Source: an uncultured Roseibium sp.
GTDB taxonomy: Bacteria > Pseudomonadota > Alphaproteobacteria > Rhizobiales > Stappiaceae
Assembly (NCBI RefSeq): GCF_963675985.1
Contig: NZ_OY780958.1
Coordinates: 1,922,001-1,986,000 of the forward strand
Direction: 5' to 3'
DNA length: 64,000 bases
Both the position numbers and the translations under genes were made by a program. Below the pieces are notes generated by a model that did no database searches, had not been told where the DNA came from, and was given only the letters and a program-made list of their open reading frames with translations. Shown here piece after piece: positions 50,739 to 61,000 of this stretch; position 1 is the first letter of the stretch, and each line of letters opens with the position of its first letter.

Positions 50739-51835
50739 AAGTCCTTTTCAACCGCACCATCGGCGGGAAACAGCAGGCAGGCGTCGCCGTAGCTGTAAAA
50801 GCGGTATTCTTCCGCAATCGCATGCGCATAGGCCCGCTGCATGGTGTCAAGGCCAGAAAAAGCCGATACAAGCATGAACAGCGTTGAGCGCGGCAGATGG
50901 AAATTTGTCATCAACATATCGACCGCCCGGAACCTATAGCCTGGCGTGATGAAAATCGACGTTTCACCCGCGAATGCGCGCAAGCCGCCCGGCTCCTGCG
51001 CCGCGCTCTCCAGGATCCGTAAGGACGTCGTTCCGACGCTGACGACCTTGTTGCCGCGCGCCCGCACGGCCTTGAGCGCATCAGCGGTTGCGGCGGACAC
51101 CTCACCATATTCGGCGTGCATCCGGTGGTCTTCGGTGGTCTCGCTCTTGACCGGCAGAAAAGTGCCCGCGCCGACATGTAGCGTCACTCGGTGCTGTTCG
51201 ATCCCGCGCGCGGACAGGCTTTCCAGAAGCTCCGGCGTGAAGTGCAGACCAGCGGTCGGAGCCGCAACCGCGCCTTCCCTCTCGGCAAAAATCGTCTGGT
51301 AATCGAGCCTGTCCTGTTCGTCCTCACCACGTTTGGCGGCGATATAGGGAGGCAAGGGAATATGGCCGACGGTGGCAATGGCTTCATCGAGGCTGGGGCC
51401 GGACAGGTCGAACACCAGAAGGACTTCCCCGGCCTCACCTTTTTCGGCGACTGTCGCATCCAGGGTTCCCAGTAGACAGGCCTCCCCCTCGCCGCCGAAA
51501 CGGATCCGATCACCAACGGCGAGCTTCTTTGCCGGACGGACGAACGCCCGCCAGCGATCATGCCCTGAACGCAAGTGAAGCGTCGCGCCTATTTTCGCGA
51601 CCGCCTCACCACGGGTTCTGGTCCCCTCAAGCTGGGCCGGGATCACTTTCGTGTCGTTGAAGACCAGGGCATCGCCCGGTTCCAGGCAGGAAGCAAGATC
51701 CCGCACACCGGCATCGCGCAGTTCAGGCTCGGCTGCCGGACGGACCTCCAGCATCCGCGCAGCATCACGCGGCCGGGCGGGCCTGAGCGCAATCCGCTCG
51801 TTCGGCAAGTCGAAGTCAAACTGGTCTACGCGCAT
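50735..51835 (-). CDS. queA: S-adenosylmethionine:tRNA ribosyltransferase-isomerase
   Basis: Transfers and rearranges the ribosyl of SAM onto preQ1-tRNA to give epoxyqueuosine, the step after Tgt. The 366-aa protein has FDFDLPNERIALRPA, VFNDTKVIPAQLEGTR, PTAGLHFTPELLE, HVGAGTFLPVKSE and FHLPRSTLFMLVSAF. ATG 51835 matches the family start; the longer upstream frame is spurious. ATGA overlap with tgt couples the two modification enzymes. Confidence 0.96.
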   Translation of the reverse strand: MRVDQFDFDLPNERIALRPARPRDAARMLEVRPAAEPELRDAGVRDLASCLEPGDALVFNDTKVIPAQLEGTRTRGEAVAKIGATLHLRSGHDRWRAFVRPAKKLAVGDRIRFGGEGEACLLGTLDATVAEKGEAGEVLLVFDLSGPSLDEAIATVGHIPLPPYIAAKRGEDEQDRLDYQTIFAEREGAVAAPTAGLHFTPELLESLSARGIEQHRVTLHVGAGTFLPVKSETTEDHRMHAEYGEVSAATADALKAVRARGNKVVSVGTTSLRILESAAQEPGGLRAFAGETSIFITPGYRFRAVDMLMTNFHLPRSTLFMLVSAFSGLDTMQRAYAHAIAEEYRFYSYGDACLLFPADGAVEKDL

Positions 51836-52012
51836 CCGTCGTCGGTCCGGTTCACACCGGCATTCCTGTTGGGGTGTACAAAGAAAAGCAAGGCGCCGTG
51901 CTGATAGCCGCCATGAAGCCAATTATCAACCGTCATTGGTTCTATCATCCGGCCAAATGAAAGCAGCGCGATGCCGGGCACCGCGCTGCGATCGTCAGGT
52001 CGGCAAGTCTGC

Positions 52013-52486
52013 TCAGGCTGCGTCGGCAGCAACCTTGATCGAGACGATATTGTCCGGGTTCTGAACCGGTTCGCCGCGCTTGATCTTGTCGACGTTGTCC
52101 ATGCCTTCGATCACTTCGCCCCAGACCGTGTACTGGCCATCGAGCCACGGTGCATCGGTGAAGCAGATGAAGAACTGGCTGTCACCGGAATTCGGGTCCA
52201 TCGCGCGGGCCATGGAACAAGTGCCCCGCTTGTGCTTTTCGTTGGAGAACTCAGCCTTCAGCTTCTGACCGGACCCACCGGTGCCAGTGCCTTGCGGGCA
52301 GCCGGTCTGGGCCATGAAGCCGTCAATCACGCGGTGGAAAACGATGCCGTCGTAAAAGCCGTCGCGAACCAGTTCCTTGATGCGGGCCACGTGGGTCGGC
52401 GCCAGATCCGGCTTCATCTCTATGACGATCGGGCCCTGGGTGGTTTCCATCAGAAGTGTATTCTCGGCGTCCTTGATATCGGCCAT
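52013..52486 (-). CDS. ppiB: Cytoplasmic cyclophilin peptidyl-prolyl isomerase
   Basis: A 157-aa cyclophilin without a signal sequence. FYDGIVFHRVIDGFMAQTG, TGTGGSGQ, FSMARAMDPNSGDSQFFI-like core and YTVWGEVIEGMDNVDKI mark the PPIase fold. Assists folding in the cytoplasm. It sits between queA and a secreted paralogue (52527), with 40 bp between the two isomerase genes, likely a tandem duplication. Confidence 0.94.
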   Translation of the reverse strand: MADIKDAENTLLMETTQGPIVIEMKPDLAPTHVARIKELVRDGFYDGIVFHRVIDGFMAQTGCPQGTGTGGSGQKLKAEFSNEKHKRGTCSMARAMDPNSGDSQFFICFTDAPWLDGQYTVWGEVIEGMDNVDKIKRGEPVQNPDNIVSIKVAADAA

Positions 52487-52526
52487 TTCATTCTCTCCGT
52501 TATTTCTATTCGATTAGGAACACAGG

Positions 52527-53066
52527 TCAGCCGGCGTCGGCGGCTACCTGCATTTTGATGATCTTGTCGGGATGCGCGGGCGGCTGGCCTCTCACGATCT
52601 TGTCGACGAGTTCCATGCCGTCGACCACTTCGCCCCAAACCGTGTACTTGCCCTTCAGATGCGGTGCGTCGGCAAACATGATGAAGAACTGTGAATTGGC
52701 GCTATCGGGATCCGACGTCCGCGCCATGCCGATGACACCGCGCTGGAACGGTGCGTCGGAGAACTCCGCCGGCAGGTCGGGAAGATCCGAGCCTCCGGTG
52801 CCGGTTCCGGTGGGATCGCCGGTCTGGGCCATGAAATTGTCGATGACACGGTGGAAGATGATGCCATCGTAAAATCCGTCACGAGTCAGCGTCTTGATGC
52901 GTTCGACGTGCTTCGGCGCCAGATCCGGGCGCAGACGAATGGTGACCCGTCCGTCCTTCAGGTCAAGGTAAAGCGTGTTTTCCGGATCGAGATCAGACGC
53001 TCCGGCCAATGCGGGCACAAACAGAATCGATGCGATGACCGCAAAGATGGTTAGAAATCGTGACAC
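52527..53066 (-). CDS. ppiA: Exported cyclophilin peptidyl-prolyl isomerase
   Basis: A 179-aa cyclophilin with a signal peptide (hydrophobic 4-20, cleaved near LAGASD). FYDGIIFHRVIDNFMAQTG, GTGTGGSDLP, NSQFFIMFADAP and YTVWGEVVDGMELVDKI match its cytoplasmic neighbour. Works in the periplasm on proline isomerisation of exported proteins. It lies 56 bp downstream of coaD. Confidence 0.93.
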   Translation of the reverse strand: MSRFLTIFAVIASILFVPALAGASDLDPENTLYLDLKDGRVTIRLRPDLAPKHVERIKTLTRDGFYDGIIFHRVIDNFMAQTGDPTGTGTGGSDLPDLPAEFSDAPFQRGVIGMARTSDPDSANSQFFIMFADAPHLKGKYTVWGEVVDGMELVDKIVRGQPPAHPDKIIKMQVAADAG

Positions 53067-53121
53067 AGGGTACTCCGATCGGGTTATCTGGCGTCAGCCG
53101 AAGGTTGTTTTAGGCTGACTT

Positions 53122-53619
53122 TCAGCTGGTTCTGAGCTTCAAGGGTTCCGCGACGCTTCCCGGGACAAAAGCCGAGCTGTCACCGCCCATCTTTGCGATC
53201 TGCCGCACAAGCGTGGCCGTGATATGACGGACGTTGGGAGATGCGGGCAGGAACACGGTTCTGATTTCCGGCGCAAGCGTTCCGTTCATTCCGGCCATCT
53301 GCATTTCATAGTCCAGATCCGTGCCGTCACGCAGGCCGCGAACAAGGTATTGAGCACCGTTTTCGCGTGCGAACTCGATCACCAGATTGGAGAATGATTT
53401 GACCTCGATACGGGCTGCGTCGTCCGCGCCGAAGGCTTCCTGGGCGCAGGTGTAGATCATCTCGACGCGCTCGTCGAAACTGAAAAGCGGCGCTTTGCCT
53501 GGGTGAATACCGATGGCCACAATCACCTTGTCGGCAAGCGCAAGAGCCTGACGCAGGATGTCCATATGACCGTTGGTGACCGGATCAAACGACCCGGGAT
53601 AGAGCGCTGTTCGTATCAT
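53122..53619 (-). CDS. coaD: Phosphopantetheine adenylyltransferase
   Basis: Adds AMP to 4'-phosphopantetheine in coenzyme A synthesis. The 165-aa protein opens with RTALYPGSFDPVTNGHMDIL, whose nucleotidyltransferase motif VTNGH corresponds to the (H/T)xGH loop, then VAIGIHPGKAPLFS and YLVRGLRDGTDLDYEMQM. ATG 53619 is chosen, as the family starts MxxTALYPG. First gene of the coaD-ppi-ppi-queA-tgt run. Confidence 0.96.
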   Translation of the reverse strand: MIRTALYPGSFDPVTNGHMDILRQALALADKVIVAIGIHPGKAPLFSFDERVEMIYTCAQEAFGADDAARIEVKSFSNLVIEFARENGAQYLVRGLRDGTDLDYEMQMAGMNGTLAPEIRTVFLPASPNVRHITATLVRQIAKMGGDSSAFVPGSVAEPLKLRTS

Positions 53620-53752
53620 GAGCCCTTCCATACTCTGCCTGCGCCGAACCTACAAGCGCCCCCCTCTCCGTCTTCTGAAACCGTGGAGTGAACAAGATCC
53701 TTAAGAACTGCCTATGAGGATTCAGCCGATCTAAAGACAAAACCTTTAAAAG

Positions 53753-53768
53753 TGTGACAGGCGTCACG
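53753..53768. promoter_or_regulatory. CRP-like palindrome upstream of 53840
   Basis: TGTGACAGGCGTCACG matches TGTGA-N6-TCAC(A/G), one mismatch from the Crp consensus, and lies 71 bp before the start of the small membrane protein gene. It resembles the site at 1482. Regulator unknown. Confidence 0.45.
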
Positions 53769-53839
53769 GCACAATAAGCCGATCCCGCAGATAGTGGTTC
53801 GCATAGGGATGGACAACAGACGCGCAGGGAGTAACGCAA

Positions 53840-54262
53840 ATGTCCACTTATCAGAAAGCCACCTCGGACCTGTTCTTGCAGAAATTCGGCAGGGACGTGT
53901 TTCAGTCAAACAAGACCGCCGCTCACCCGGCCGGCGCCGCGCAGATTGCCGGCATTCTGGGTCTGGCGTTGCTGGCGGTTCTGATCGCGGGATTCGTCAC
54001 GCTGCAGCCGGCAGAGTCCTTCACACCTGCACGGGCTGCCGACATGGGCATGGTCCAGGGGCTGGAAGCCACCAAGTCCGACCGTTCGAAAACAACCCTG
54101 CCGTCCTCCTGCGATGGTCAGGCATGGGGCGCATGGAGCGCGGATTGTGCCGCTGCCCTGACCGGTTCGTCATCTGTCCGCAACGTCGGCTATGTCACGG
54201 TCGAGCAGCCGTCTAAGACGGTCAATGAGACGATCCTGGCCCGTTTTCCGGCGACGAACTGA
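53840..54262 (+). CDS. Hypothetical small membrane-anchored protein
   Basis: A 140-aa protein with no family I can name. The N-terminal 30 residues are polar, then one transmembrane segment (about 33-54, AGILGLALLAVLIAGFV), then a likely periplasmic domain with a cysteine pair in SSCDGQAWGAWSADCAAAL. The Cys-to-Cys spacing suggests a disulfide. Similar W/C-rich tails occur in small uncharacterised proteins of this bacterial group, by recollection only. A CRP-like site lies upstream and a terminator downstream, so it is a self-contained transcription unit. Confidence 0.7.
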   Translation: MSTYQKATSDLFLQKFGRDVFQSNKTAAHPAGAAQIAGILGLALLAVLIAGFVTLQPAESFTPARAADMGMVQGLEATKSDRSKTTLPSSCDGQAWGAWSADCAAALTGSSSVRNVGYVTVEQPSKTVNETILARFPATN

Positions 54263-54285
54263 CCGTATCTGACCACTCCACATCA

Positions 54286-54323
54286 AAAAACAGCGGCTCA
54301 GGCAATGCCTGGCCGCTGTTTTT
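54286..54323. terminator. Bidirectional terminator between 53840 gene and gyrA
   Basis: AAAAACAGCGG (54286-54296) pairs with CCGCTGTTTTT (54313-54323); an inner CAGG/CCTG pairing closes the loop. A- and T-tracts flank the stem, serving both convergent genes. Confidence 0.9.
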
Positions 54324-54345
54324 GTTTTCGGTTTCGAATCAGAAA

Positions 54346-57126
54346 TTATTCGGCGTCGCCTTCCGGGGTCTCCGGCGGCGTTTCCCCGATGTCAGAGCCG
54401 GCTTCGCCGCCCTCGCCTTCGATCTCTTCTTCCTCGTCCACTTCACTGATCCGCTCCACGGCGACGACCTTCTCGTCCTCTGCCGTCTTGAAGACCGTGA
54501 CGCCCTGTGTGGCGCGGCCAGCGATGCGGATGCCGTCGACCGGGCACCGGATCAGCTGGCCACCGTTAGTGACCAACATGATCTGATCTGTATCCTCGAC
54601 CGGGAAAGATGCGGTCAGGTCGCCGTTGCGGGCGTTGACGGCCATGGCCGTGATCCCCTTGCCGCCTCGGCCGGTCACCCGGTACTCGAAAGACGACGTC
54701 CGCTTGCCGTAGCCTTTTTCCGAAATGGTCAGGATGATCTGCTCGGCAGCCCCCATTTCCGCATAGCGTTCCTGGGCGAGTTCGCCGGCAACGACGTCTT
54801 CCTCATCATGGCCGTTGCCGTTCTCCTCCGTCTCGCCGCGCAAGGCACGCGACATCTTGAGGTAAGCGGCCCGTTCTTCCGCGGTCACATCGATATGATG
54901 CAGAATCTGCATGGAAATGACCCGGTCTTCGTCGCCAAGCCGGATGCCCCGGACGCCGACCGAATTGCGGCCTGCAAAGACACGCACATCGGTCACGGGG
55001 AAGCGGATGCACTGGCCCGATGCCGTCGTCAGCATGACGTCGGAATGTTCCGAACAGGTCTCCACGCCGACGATCCCGTCGCCGTCTTCCAGCTTCATTG
55101 CGATCTTGCCGTTGCGGTTGATCTGGACGAAATCTGACAACTTGTTCCGCCGGACCGTTCCGCGCACGGTTGCAAACATGACGTCGAGGTTTGCCCAGCT
55201 GTCCTCATCTTCCGGCAGCGGCATGATGGAGGAAATCTGTTCGCCCTGCTCCAATGGCAACATGTTGACCAGCGCCTTGCCGCGCGAGGTCGGCCCGCCG
55301 AGCGGCAAACGCCAGACCTTCATCTTGTAGGCGATGCCGCGCGAGGAGAAGAACAGCACCGGCGTGTGGGTATTGGCGACGAACAAACGGGTTACGAAAT
55401 CCTCGTCCTTCGTCGCCATGCCGGACCGGCCCTTGCCGCCACGGCGCTGCGCCCGGTAGGTGGCCAGCGGCACGCGCTTGATATAGCCCCCGTGAGACAC
55501 GGTGACGACCATGTCCTCACGCTGGATCAGATCCTCGTCGTCGAAATCCGCGCCGCCTTCGGTGATCTCGGTCCGGCGCGGTGTTGCGAACTCCTCCTTG
55601 ATCTCCAGCATTTCGCTGCGGACGATTTCCTGGATCCGGGCGCGGGAGCGCAGGATGTCCAGGTAATCGGCGATTTCCGCGCCGATCTTGTTCAACTCGT
55701 CCTCGATTTCGTCCCGACCCATGGCCGTCAGGCGCTGCAGGCGCAGCTCGAGAATGGCCCGTGCCTGTTCTTCGGAGAGCTTGTAGGTGCCGTCTTCCTG
55801 CACCATGTGGCGCGGATCGTCGATCAGCCGGATCAGGGCTTCCACGTCCTGAGCCGGCCAGTTCCGCTCCATCAGCTGGCGCCGGGCAGTTGCCGGATCG
55901 GGGGCACTGCGGATCAGCTTGATGACCTCGTCGATATTGGCGACGGCAATCCCCAGACCGACCAATATGTGAGCCCGATCGCGCGCTTTTTTCAGAAGGA
56001 AACGTGTTCTTCTACCAATGACTTCTTCGCGGAAGCTCACAAATGCCTTGAGCATGTCCGAGAGGGTCATCAACTCCGGCTTGCCGCCGTTGAGTGCCAC
56101 CATGTTGCAGCCGAAAGAGGTCTGCAGCTGGGAGAAGCGATAGAGCTGGTTGAGGACCACATCGGCAACCGCATCGCGCTTGAGCTCGATGACGACGCGC
56201 ATGCCGGACCGGTCACTCTCGTCCCGAATATCGGAGATGCCCTCAATGCGCTTGTCGCGCACCATTTCGGCGATCTTCTCGATCATCGTGGACTTGTTCA
56301 CCTGATACGGGATCTCGGTGACGATCAGGGCCCAGCGGTCCTTTCGAACCTCTTCCACCTCGACCCTGGCGCGCATGACGACAGAGCCGCGGCCTGTCTC
56401 GAAGGCCGACCGGATGCCGGAGCGGCCCAGGATCATGGCGCCGGTGGGGAAATCCGGACCAGGCACGATCTGCATCAGTTCTTCCAGCGTCAGCGCCGGG
56501 TTTTCCATGATAGCGATCGCGGCGTCGATGACTTCGCCCAGATTGTGCGGCGGAATGTTCGTCGCCATTCCGACGGCGATGCCGCCGGCGCCGTTGACCA
56601 GGAGGTTCGGGAACTTCGCAGGAAGAACAACCGGCTCGCTTTCGGAGTTGTCGTAGTTCTCCTGAAAGTTGACCGTGTCCTTGTCGATGTCGTCCAGGAG
56701 CTTGTGGGCGACCTTTTGCAGACGGCACTCGGTATAGCGCATGGCCGCGGCCGGATCGCCGTCGACAGAGCCGAAATTGCCCTGCCCGTCGATCAGAGGC
56801 AGACGCAGGGAGAAGTTCTGCGCCATACGCACCAGCGCATCGTAGATCGCGCTGTCGCCGTGCGGGTGATATTTACCCATGACGTCACCGACCACGCGGG
56901 CCGATTTGCGGTAGGGCTTGTTCCACTCGTAGCCATTCTCGTGCATTGAGAACAGGATGCGGCGGTGCACGGGTTTGAGGCCATCGCGGACATCGGGCAG
57001 AGCACGGCTGACGATCACGCTCATGGCGTAATCGAGATAGCTGCTCTTCATTTCATCGACGATTGAGATCGGCTTGATGTCCGACGGGCTCGCGCCGGTA
57101 GGTGTGGTGTTATCCTGGTCTGCCAA
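54346..57126 (-). CDS. gyrA: DNA gyrase subunit A
   Basis: Introduces negative supercoils with GyrB by cutting and rejoining duplex DNA. The 926-aa protein has the catalytic tyrosine in AAMRYTECR (Tyr131), the helix-turn-helix VGDVMGKYHPHGDSAIYDA and six C-terminal pinwheel repeats, ending in an acidic tail rich in Glu. In the quinolone-resistance region the residues equivalent to E. coli Ser83 and Asp87 are Ser92 and Asp96, the sensitive form. Divergent from marC. Confidence 0.98.
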   Translation of the reverse strand: MADQDNTTPTGASPSDIKPISIVDEMKSSYLDYAMSVIVSRALPDVRDGLKPVHRRILFSMHENGYEWNKPYRKSARVVGDVMGKYHPHGDSAIYDALVRMAQNFSLRLPLIDGQGNFGSVDGDPAAAMRYTECRLQKVAHKLLDDIDKDTVNFQENYDNSESEPVVLPAKFPNLLVNGAGGIAVGMATNIPPHNLGEVIDAAIAIMENPALTLEELMQIVPGPDFPTGAMILGRSGIRSAFETGRGSVVMRARVEVEEVRKDRWALIVTEIPYQVNKSTMIEKIAEMVRDKRIEGISDIRDESDRSGMRVVIELKRDAVADVVLNQLYRFSQLQTSFGCNMVALNGGKPELMTLSDMLKAFVSFREEVIGRRTRFLLKKARDRAHILVGLGIAVANIDEVIKLIRSAPDPATARRQLMERNWPAQDVEALIRLIDDPRHMVQEDGTYKLSEEQARAILELRLQRLTAMGRDEIEDELNKIGAEIADYLDILRSRARIQEIVRSEMLEIKEEFATPRRTEITEGGADFDDEDLIQREDMVVTVSHGGYIKRVPLATYRAQRRGGKGRSGMATKDEDFVTRLFVANTHTPVLFFSSRGIAYKMKVWRLPLGGPTSRGKALVNMLPLEQGEQISSIMPLPEDEDSWANLDVMFATVRGTVRRNKLSDFVQINRNGKIAMKLEDGDGIVGVETCSEHSDVMLTTASGQCIRFPVTDVRVFAGRNSVGVRGIRLGDEDRVISMQILHHIDVTAEERAAYLKMSRALRGETEENGNGHDEEDVVAGELAQERYAEMGAAEQIILTISEKGYGKRTSSFEYRVTGRGGKGITAMAVNARNGDLTASFPVEDTDQIMLVTNGGQLIRCPVDGIRIAGRATQGVTVFKTAEDEKVVAVERISEVDEEEEIEGEGGEAGSDIGETPPETPEGDAE

Positions 57127-57352
57127 GGATGGAACTCTTAATCGTTGTTATTGCTTTGACGTTTATATACGATTCCACATAGGCGGCCAAATTTCAGGCA
57201 GACGAGACGCCAACTAATTACCCCGTGATTTCAATTAGTTACATCGGCAATTCACAGGCTGAAAAATAGATTGCTGCAACAACTCTCCAGACGCGCCAGA
57301 ATTGCGCGGAAAACAACCGGATTTCTCCTTTCGAAATGACCTGGATCCTCCC

Positions 57353-57985
57353 ATGACCGACTACTTCATCAATGCCTTCGCCACGCTTTTCGTGACCATT
57401 GATCCGGTTGGTCTGGCTCCGATGTTTCTGGGGGTCACGGCGGGGCTTTCGGCAGCCGATCGAAAGCGCGTCGCCATCCGTGCCACAGTCACGGCAGCCC
57501 TCATCTTCCTGCTCTTTTTCGTGGCGGGCCAATCGGTTCTGAACGTGCTTGGCATTTCCGTTTCCGCCTTCCGGGTTGCCGGCGGCATCCTGCTGTTTCT
57601 GATTGCGGTCGAAATGGTCTTCGGCAAGAGGCAGCAGCGCAAAACGGAGACGGCGGAAAAAGCGGTCGAGCATCATCCGCCCACCGACTTTCACGAAGTG
57701 GCCATCTTCCCGCTGGCCATCCCGCTGATCGCCGGACCGGCGGCCATTAGTGCGACGATCCTTCTAAGCGGACAGGCTCCGGATACGCTGTCCTACCTCG
57801 GCCTGGCAGCTGTCATTGTCATTATCCTTGGCAGCTGTCTGTTTGCCTTCCTGCTGGCAGACAGGATCGAACGCCTGCTGGGCGATACGGCACAGCTGGT
57901 CATTACACGCCTGCTCGGCGTGCTTCTGGCCGCCCTTTCGGTGCAATTCATCGCAGACGGCGTCCTGGCCTTCGTCAGGTCATGA
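57353..57985 (+). CDS. MarC-family inner-membrane protein
   Basis: A 210-aa protein with six predicted helices. FINAFATLFVTIDPVGLAPMFL at the start (first 20 residues shown in part), FRVAGGILLFLIAVEM and PLAIPLIAGPAAIS are MarC marks. The function is unclear; the original link with antibiotic resistance in E. coli was not upheld. ATG 57353 is chosen. It is convergent with the RND pump gene by 16 bp. Confidence 0.9.
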   Translation: MTDYFINAFATLFVTIDPVGLAPMFLGVTAGLSAADRKRVAIRATVTAALIFLLFFVAGQSVLNVLGISVSAFRVAGGILLFLIAVEMVFGKRQQRKTETAEKAVEHHPPTDFHEVAIFPLAIPLIAGPAAISATILLSGQAPDTLSYLGLAAVIVIILGSCLFAFLLADRIERLLGDTAQLVITRLLGVLLAALSVQFIADGVLAFVRS

Positions 57986-58001
57986 CGCCGACGGCGTGCG
58001 A

Positions 58002-61000
58002 TTACCGCTTCGATACCGGCTTGCCATCGTCGCGCAACACGACATAGATCGCCGGGATTACGAGCACTGTCAGCAACGTCGAGGACGCAAGGCCGAACAG
58101 CAGCGAGATCGCAAGTCCCTGGAAGATCGGGTCGGCCAGGATAACCGCCGCACCGATCATTGCGGCAAGCGCCGTCAGCAGGATCGGCTTGAAGCGGATC
58201 GACCCCGCCTCCAGCAGCACATCCTTCAAGGCCCGGTCCTCCGAACGCGCATGGCGGATGAAATCCACCAGCAGGATGGAGTTGCGCACGATGATGCCGG
58301 CAAGCGCGATAAAACCGATCATCGACGTTGCCGAAAACGGCGCATGGAACAACCAATGGCCGATCATGATGCCGATCAGGGTGAGCGGCACCGGCGTCAG
58401 GATCACCAGCGGTATCTTGAACGACCGGAACTGGGCCACCACCAGGAAATAGATGCCAAGCAGGGCGACCATGAATGCTGCGCCCATGTCGCGGAAGGTC
58501 ACCCAGGTGATTTCCCATTCGCCATCCCACAGAACGGCCGTTTGGGCATCGCTGATCGGCTGTCCGTGGAGGATCACCTGCGGCTTGGGCAAATCGCCCC
58601 AGTCGGTCGCGTCGATCTTGTCCTGCACGGCAAGCATGCCGTAGACGGGCGCCTCGAATTCGCCTGCCAGATCCGCCATCACCATGACCACCGGCCGCGC
58701 GTTGTGCCGGAAACGCAGATAGGAGGACGGTTCACGCGACAGATGGACGACATCGCCCAACTCGACGACGGACCTGTTTCCGGGAAGCGCATTGGCCGGC
58801 ACCGGCGTTGACAACAGACGCTCCGACAGAACCCGTTGGCCCTTGGGCAGAGCCAGCGCGATTTCTACCGGCCGGCGGCCGTCGCCGCGGTGGGAGTAGC
58901 CCACGACCGTCGTCCCGAGCAGGCTCTGGATCGTGTTGTAGACATCGGCCTCCGAAACACCGTGGTATTCCAGATTGTCCTGATCGATGGAAATCCGGAC
59001 CCGCTCGGTCGGCTGACCGTAGCTGTTGTCGACATCGACGATGAACGGGACGTCCTTGAAGATCTGTTCCAGCTTCGCCGCAACCGCCCGCCGGACTTCC
59101 GGCGTGGGGCCATAGACTTCCGCCAGGAGGGTTGCCAGCACCGGCGGCCCGGGCGGCACTTCGACCACCTTGAGCGACGTGCCCTCCGGCACCTTCACGG
59201 ACTTCAGCCGTTCGCGGATCTCAAGCGCGATGTCATGGCTGGTCCGGTCCCGCTCCCCCTTCGGCAGGAGGTTGACCTGCAGATCGCCCTGCTCCTGGCT
59301 CTCGCGCAAGAAATAATGGCGCACCAGGCCGTTGAAGTTGAACGGTGCTGCGGTCCCCGCATGGCTCTGGATCGAAACGATCTCGGGGATATCGAACAGG
59401 CCGTTGCCGATTTGCGTCAGAACCCGGTCCGAGTCCTCCAGAACCGTGCCTTCCGGAAAGTCGGCAACGACCTGGATTTCCGACTTGTTGTCAAAGGGCA
59501 GCAACTTGACCGTCACGTCCTTGGTGTAGATCAGCCCCATGGACGCGAGCGTCGCAAAGCCAACCAGGAGCAGGAAGATCCAGGAACCGGCCTTCGTGCG
59601 CAGGATCGGGGTCGCAACGGCGCGATAGACACGGCCAAGGGCACCGCCATCGCTTGCCTCGCCATGGCCATCTCCATGGAGGGGTGCCTTGCCCGATGTC
59701 TTCAGCATAAGCCACGGCGTCAGGACCACGGCAACGAAGAAGGAAAACAGCATGGCCGCCGACGCGACCGCCGGGATCGGACTCATGTATGGGCCCATCA
59801 GGCCGGAGACGAACATCATCGGCAAGAGCGCGGCGACAACGGTCAGGGTCGCCACGACCGTCGGGTTGCCGACTTCGGCAACCCCCTCGATGGCCGCCTG
59901 TATTCTTGACCGCCCATCCTTCATCGCCCAGTGCCGGGCAATGTTTTCGATCACGACAATCGCATCGTCGACCAGGATGCCGATCGCGAAAATGAGCGCA
60001 AACAGACTGACACGATTGATGGTGTATCCCATGAGCTGGGCAGCAAAGAGCGTCAGAAGGATCGTGGTCGGAATGACGATCAGAACGACGATGCCGTCCC
60101 GCCAGCCGATGGCGACCGCCACGAGGATAACGATCGACAGGGTCGCCAGTCCCAAATGGAACAGGAGTTCGTTCGCCTTTTCGTTGGCCGTCTCGCCGTA
60201 GTCCCGGGTAATGTGGACCTCGATATCCTCCGGGATCAAACGGCCTTTGAGGTCCTCCAGGTGTTCCAGAACCTGTTCAGCGATGACCACGGCATTAGCG
60301 CCGGCCCTCTTGGCGACGGCAATTTCAACCGCAGGCAGCCTGCTGACCGTACCGTCTTCCTGACGCTGCATGTGCCACGCCCGTTCTTCGGACTGTCTGG
60401 CGCCGATAACGGTCTTTGCCACATCCTTGACGTAGACGGGATGCCCGTCGCGCGTGGTCAGCAGCAGCAGTCCGATATCCGGCACGCCGGTCAGGGTCTG
60501 TCCGGCCACGACCGGCAGGTTCTTGCCGTGATCGCGCACGGCACCGGCAATGAACGACCGGTTCGCGGCCTGCACCTTGCCGACCAGCTGATCCAGGGTC
60601 ACGCCGTAAAGGGAAAGTTTTTCAGGTTCCGGCTCGACCCGAACCATTTCGGTGCTACCGCCGATCAGGTAGGTCAGGCCGACGTTGTCCAGCCGCGAAA
60701 TCTCGGTACGAACCTCGTCGGCGAGCGCATAGAGGTTCTTGTCGCTCCAGCGGCTGGCGACTTCGGGCTTGGGTGTCAGGGTCGCGACGACGATGGCGAC
60801 ATCGTCAACGCCACGGCCGACCACGAGCGGCTCGGGGATCCCCGATGGAATCCGGTCCATGTTGGCCTTGATTTTTTCGTGGACCCGCTGGATCGCATCG
60901 TCGGAATTCGTGCCGACAAAGAAGCGGGCCGTCACCATCACGCGGTCATCGACCGTCTGACTATAGACGTGTTCCACGCCGTTGATCGCCTTGACGATGG

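Noticed and set aside
55366..56949. 527-codon plus-strand frame opposite gyrA
   Set aside because: Antisense of a highly conserved gene with no independent protein features.
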